Of a stretch of 64,000 bases of DNA, positions 62,305 through 64,000 are shown piece after piece. The notes under the pieces were generated by a model. That model was given only the letters and a program-made list of their open reading frames with translations, was not told the origin of the DNA and made no database searches. This DNA is from Burkholderia mayonis. GTDB lineage: Bacteria; Pseudomonadota; Gammaproteobacteria; Burkholderiales; Burkholderiaceae. How positions within the stretch are numbered: the first letter of the stretch is position 1; the number at the start of each line of letters is the position of its first letter. The stretch lies in NCBI RefSeq assembly GCF_001523745.2, contig NZ_CP013386.1, positions 868,001 to 932,000 on the forward strand, given 5' to 3'. A program made the position numbers and the translations under genes.

Positions 62305-63756
62305 ATGCAGGACATCTCGATGCTGATCGGCGGAGAGCGCCGCTCGGCCACGGGCGGCGCGACGTTCGAGCGCCGCAATCCGCTCGACGGCGAAGTCGCG
62401 ACGCGCGCGAGCGCCGCGACCGCCGACGATGCGCGCGCGGCCGTCGACGCCGCGGCGGCCGCCTTCGCGCCGTGGGCCGCGCTCGGCCCGACCGCGCGCC
62501 GAGCGCTGCTCCTGAAGGCGGCCGCCGCGCTCGAAGCGAAGCGCGACGCGTTCGTTGCCGCGATGGCGGCCGAGACGGGCGCCTCGGCGATCTGGGCGCA
62601 GTTCAACGTGCAGCTCGCCGCGAACGGCCTGATCGAAGCGGCCGCGCTGACGACGCAGATCGGCGGCGAGCTGATTCCGTCCGACGTGCCGGGCTCGCTC
62701 GCGATGGGCGTGCGTCAGCCGGCGGGCGTCGTGCTCGGCATCGCGCCGTGGAACGCGCCCGTGATCCTCGGCGTGCGCGCGATCGCGCTGCCGCTCGCGT
62801 GCGGCAACACCGTCGTGCTGAAGGGCTCGGAGCTGTGTCCGGCGACGCACGGGCTCATCGTCGATGCGCTGCAGGAAGCAGGGCTGCCGCCCGGCGTCGT
62901 GAACTTCGTGACGAACGCGCCCGCCGACGCCGGCGCGATCGTCGACGCGATGATCGCGCACCCGGCCGTGCGCCGCGTGAACTTCACGGGCTCGACGCGC
63001 GTCGGCCGGATCATCGCCGAGCGCTGCGCGCGGCATCTGAAGCCCGCTGTGCTGGAACTCGGCGGCAAGGCGCCGTTCGTCGTGCTCGACGACGCCGATC
63101 TCGACGCGGCCGTCGCGGCGGCCGCGTTCGGCGCGTTCGCGAATTCCGGGCAGATCTGCATGTCGACCGAGCGGATCATCGTCGATGCGCGGATCGCCGA
63201 CGCGTTCGTCGCGAAGCTCGCCGACAAGGCCGCGTCGCTGCCGTTGGGCGATCCGCGCAACGGGCCCGTCGTGCTCGGCTCGGTCATCGACATGCGCACC
63301 GTCGAGCGCTGCAACGCGCTCATCGACGACGCGCTCGCGAAAGGCGCGGTGCTGCTCTGCGGCGGCAAGGCGGCGAGCACGCTGATGCCCGCGACGCTCG
63401 TCGATCGCGTGACGCCCGCGATGCGGATCTACGAAGACGAATCGTTCGGGCCGGTGAAGGGCATCGTGCGCGTCGCGGGCGAAGAGGAAGCGATCGCGTG
63501 CGCGAACGACAACGCGTTCGGGCTGTCGTCGGCGGTGTTCAGCCGCGACGTCGCGCGCGCGATGCGCGTCGCCGCGCGGATCGAATCGGGGATCTGCCAC
63601 GTGAACGGGCCGACCGTCCACGACGAAGCGCAGATGCCGTTCGGCGGCGTGAAGGAGAGCGGCTTCGGCCATTTCGGCGGCCAGGCGGGCATCGCCGAAT
63701 TCACCGATCTGCGCTGGATCACCGTGCAGACGGCGCCGCGCCACTATCCGTTCTGA
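62305..63756 (+). CDS. Aromatic aldehyde dehydrogenase (benzaldehyde / vanillin type)
   Basis: A 483-residue NAD(P)-dependent aldehyde dehydrogenase. Catalytic Glu is in LELGGKAPFVVL and the nucleophilic Cys in FANSGQICMSTERI; APWNAP and FTGSTRVGR are the cofactor-binding segments. The CMSTER pattern is common in salicylaldehyde, vanillin and benzaldehyde dehydrogenases. It lies 83 bases after the decarboxylase, which would supply benzaldehyde or a related aldehyde. AAGGAGA precedes the ATG. Confidence 0.9.
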   Translation: MQDISMLIGGERRSATGGATFERRNPLDGEVATRASAATADDARAAVDAAAAAFAPWAALGPTARRALLLKAAAALEAKRDAFVAAMAAETGASAIWAQFNVQLAANGLIEAAALTTQIGGELIPSDVPGSLAMGVRQPAGVVLGIAPWNAPVILGVRAIALPLACGNTVVLKGSELCPATHGLIVDALQEAGLPPGVVNFVTNAPADAGAIVDAMIAHPAVRRVNFTGSTRVGRIIAERCARHLKPAVLELGGKAPFVVLDDADLDAAVAAAAFGAFANSGQICMSTERIIVDARIADAFVAKLADKAASLPLGDPRNGPVVLGSVIDMRTVERCNALIDDALAKGAVLLCGGKAASTLMPATLVDRVTPAMRIYEDESFGPVKGIVRVAGEEEAIACANDNAFGLSSAVFSRDVARAMRVAARIESGICHVNGPTVHDEAQMPFGGVKESGFGHFGGQAGIAEFTDLRWITVQTAPRHYPF

Positions 63757-63759
63757 ACG

Positions 63760-64000
63760 ATGACGACGATGAAGATTGCGATTCTCGGCGCGGGCGCGAT
63801 GGGCTCGCTGTTCGGCGGCCTGCTCGCGGAAGAGGGGCGCGACGTGACGCTCGTCGACGTGAACGCCGCGCACGTCGACGCGATCGCGCGCGACGGGCTG
63901 CGGCTCGACACCGATCGCGGCGACCGGCGCGTCGCGCGGCTGCGCGCGCTGCGGCCGGACGACGTGCTGGCGGGTGCCGACGCGCCGCCCGACTTGCTGA
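63760..64000 (+). CDS. Ketopantoate-reductase-like protein (ApbA/PanE family), 3' partial
   Basis: The first 80 codons are present and the frame runs off the window end. The N-terminal Rossmann motif is IAILGAGAMGSLFGGLLAEEGRDVTLVDVN, typical of 2-dehydropantoate 2-reductases. ATG codons at 63760 and 63769 can both initiate; the second begins MKIAILGAG as in most members. It starts 3 bases after the aldehyde dehydrogenase stop and so belongs to the aromatic-acid operon. In that setting it may reduce an aromatic 2-oxo acid rather than ketopantoate. Confidence 0.85.
   Translation, partial: MTTMKIAILGAGAMGSLFGGLLAEEGRDVTLVDVNAAHVDAIARDGLRLDTDRGDRRVARLRALRPDDVLAGADAPPDLL

Overview
The window is a GC-rich (roughly two-thirds G+C), densely coded piece of a chromosome from the Burkholderia pseudomallei / thailandensis / mallei group. 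This rests on gene content and order: pgk-pyk-fba-purC-purE-purK-tsaC, and a bpeR / bpeAB-oprB efflux locus. No rRNA, tRNA or CRISPR array was recognised. The only mobile element is one IS110-family insertion sequence of the IS1111 type.

Layout. 1-1507: an M48 periplasmic protease cut by the window edge. 1614-6184 (minus): a housekeeping run of a DUF2946-like protein, a YheT-type hydrolase, an NTF2-like protein, waaF, a CHCC zinc finger and ilvE. 6406-7487: the azlCD amino-acid exporter. 7724-15926 (plus): glycolysis and purine genes (pgk, pyk, fba, purC, purE, purK) and a Sua5-type tRNA-modification gene, with strong terminators after pyk, fba and the Sua5 gene. 16128-20123 (minus): a GDSL lipoprotein esterase, a sterol-desaturase-family hydroxylase and a PBP4-type DD-carboxypeptidase. 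20301-24003 (plus): an OmpR/QseB-type two-component system followed by a MucD/DegP periplasmic protease that has a PmrA-like box in its leader. 24141-25807: three small accessory genes. 25956-33045: the divergent bpeR and bpeAB-oprB multidrug efflux locus, with a near-perfect AcrR-type operator between them. 33180-34537: the IS1111-type element, only a few bases past the efflux-operon terminator. 34698-41748: a nucleobase permease, a xylulokinase paralogue, a GlxA/AraC regulator and the glutathione-dependent formaldehyde oxidation pair. 41865-45051 (minus): zur-znuA-znuC-znuB zinc uptake.

45325-59414 is a 14-kb polyol catabolic island. The plus-strand operon encodes a polyol dehydrogenase (SDR), a PfkB sugar kinase, a GatZ-family protein with no GatY partner, a SmoEFGK-type ABC importer and a HAD phosphatase. 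The facing minus-strand operon encodes a D-arabitol/mannitol-type dehydrogenase, a xylulokinase and a SorC-family regulator. A separate exported HAD phosphatase lies between them. Both operon promoters have the same architecture: a TTGAC(A/T) -35, a 17-bp spacer, and a -10 that is the first half-site of a 31-bp dyad. This makes a single SorC-controlled regulon likely. Polyols would enter through the ABC system, be oxidised to ketoses and be phosphorylated into fructose-6-P or xylulose-5-P.

59596-64000: a divergent LysR gene and an aromatic keto-acid operon (benzoylformate decarboxylase, aldehyde dehydrogenase, and a ketopantoate-reductase-like gene cut by the window end).

The most noteworthy non-textbook signals are the twin SorC operators, the GatZ-without-GatY pathway, the 250-nt non-coding right end of the IS (probable guide RNA), the AcrR-type operator at bpeR-bpeA, the PmrA-like box before mucD, and the histidine tail placed on ZnuC rather than ZnuA.
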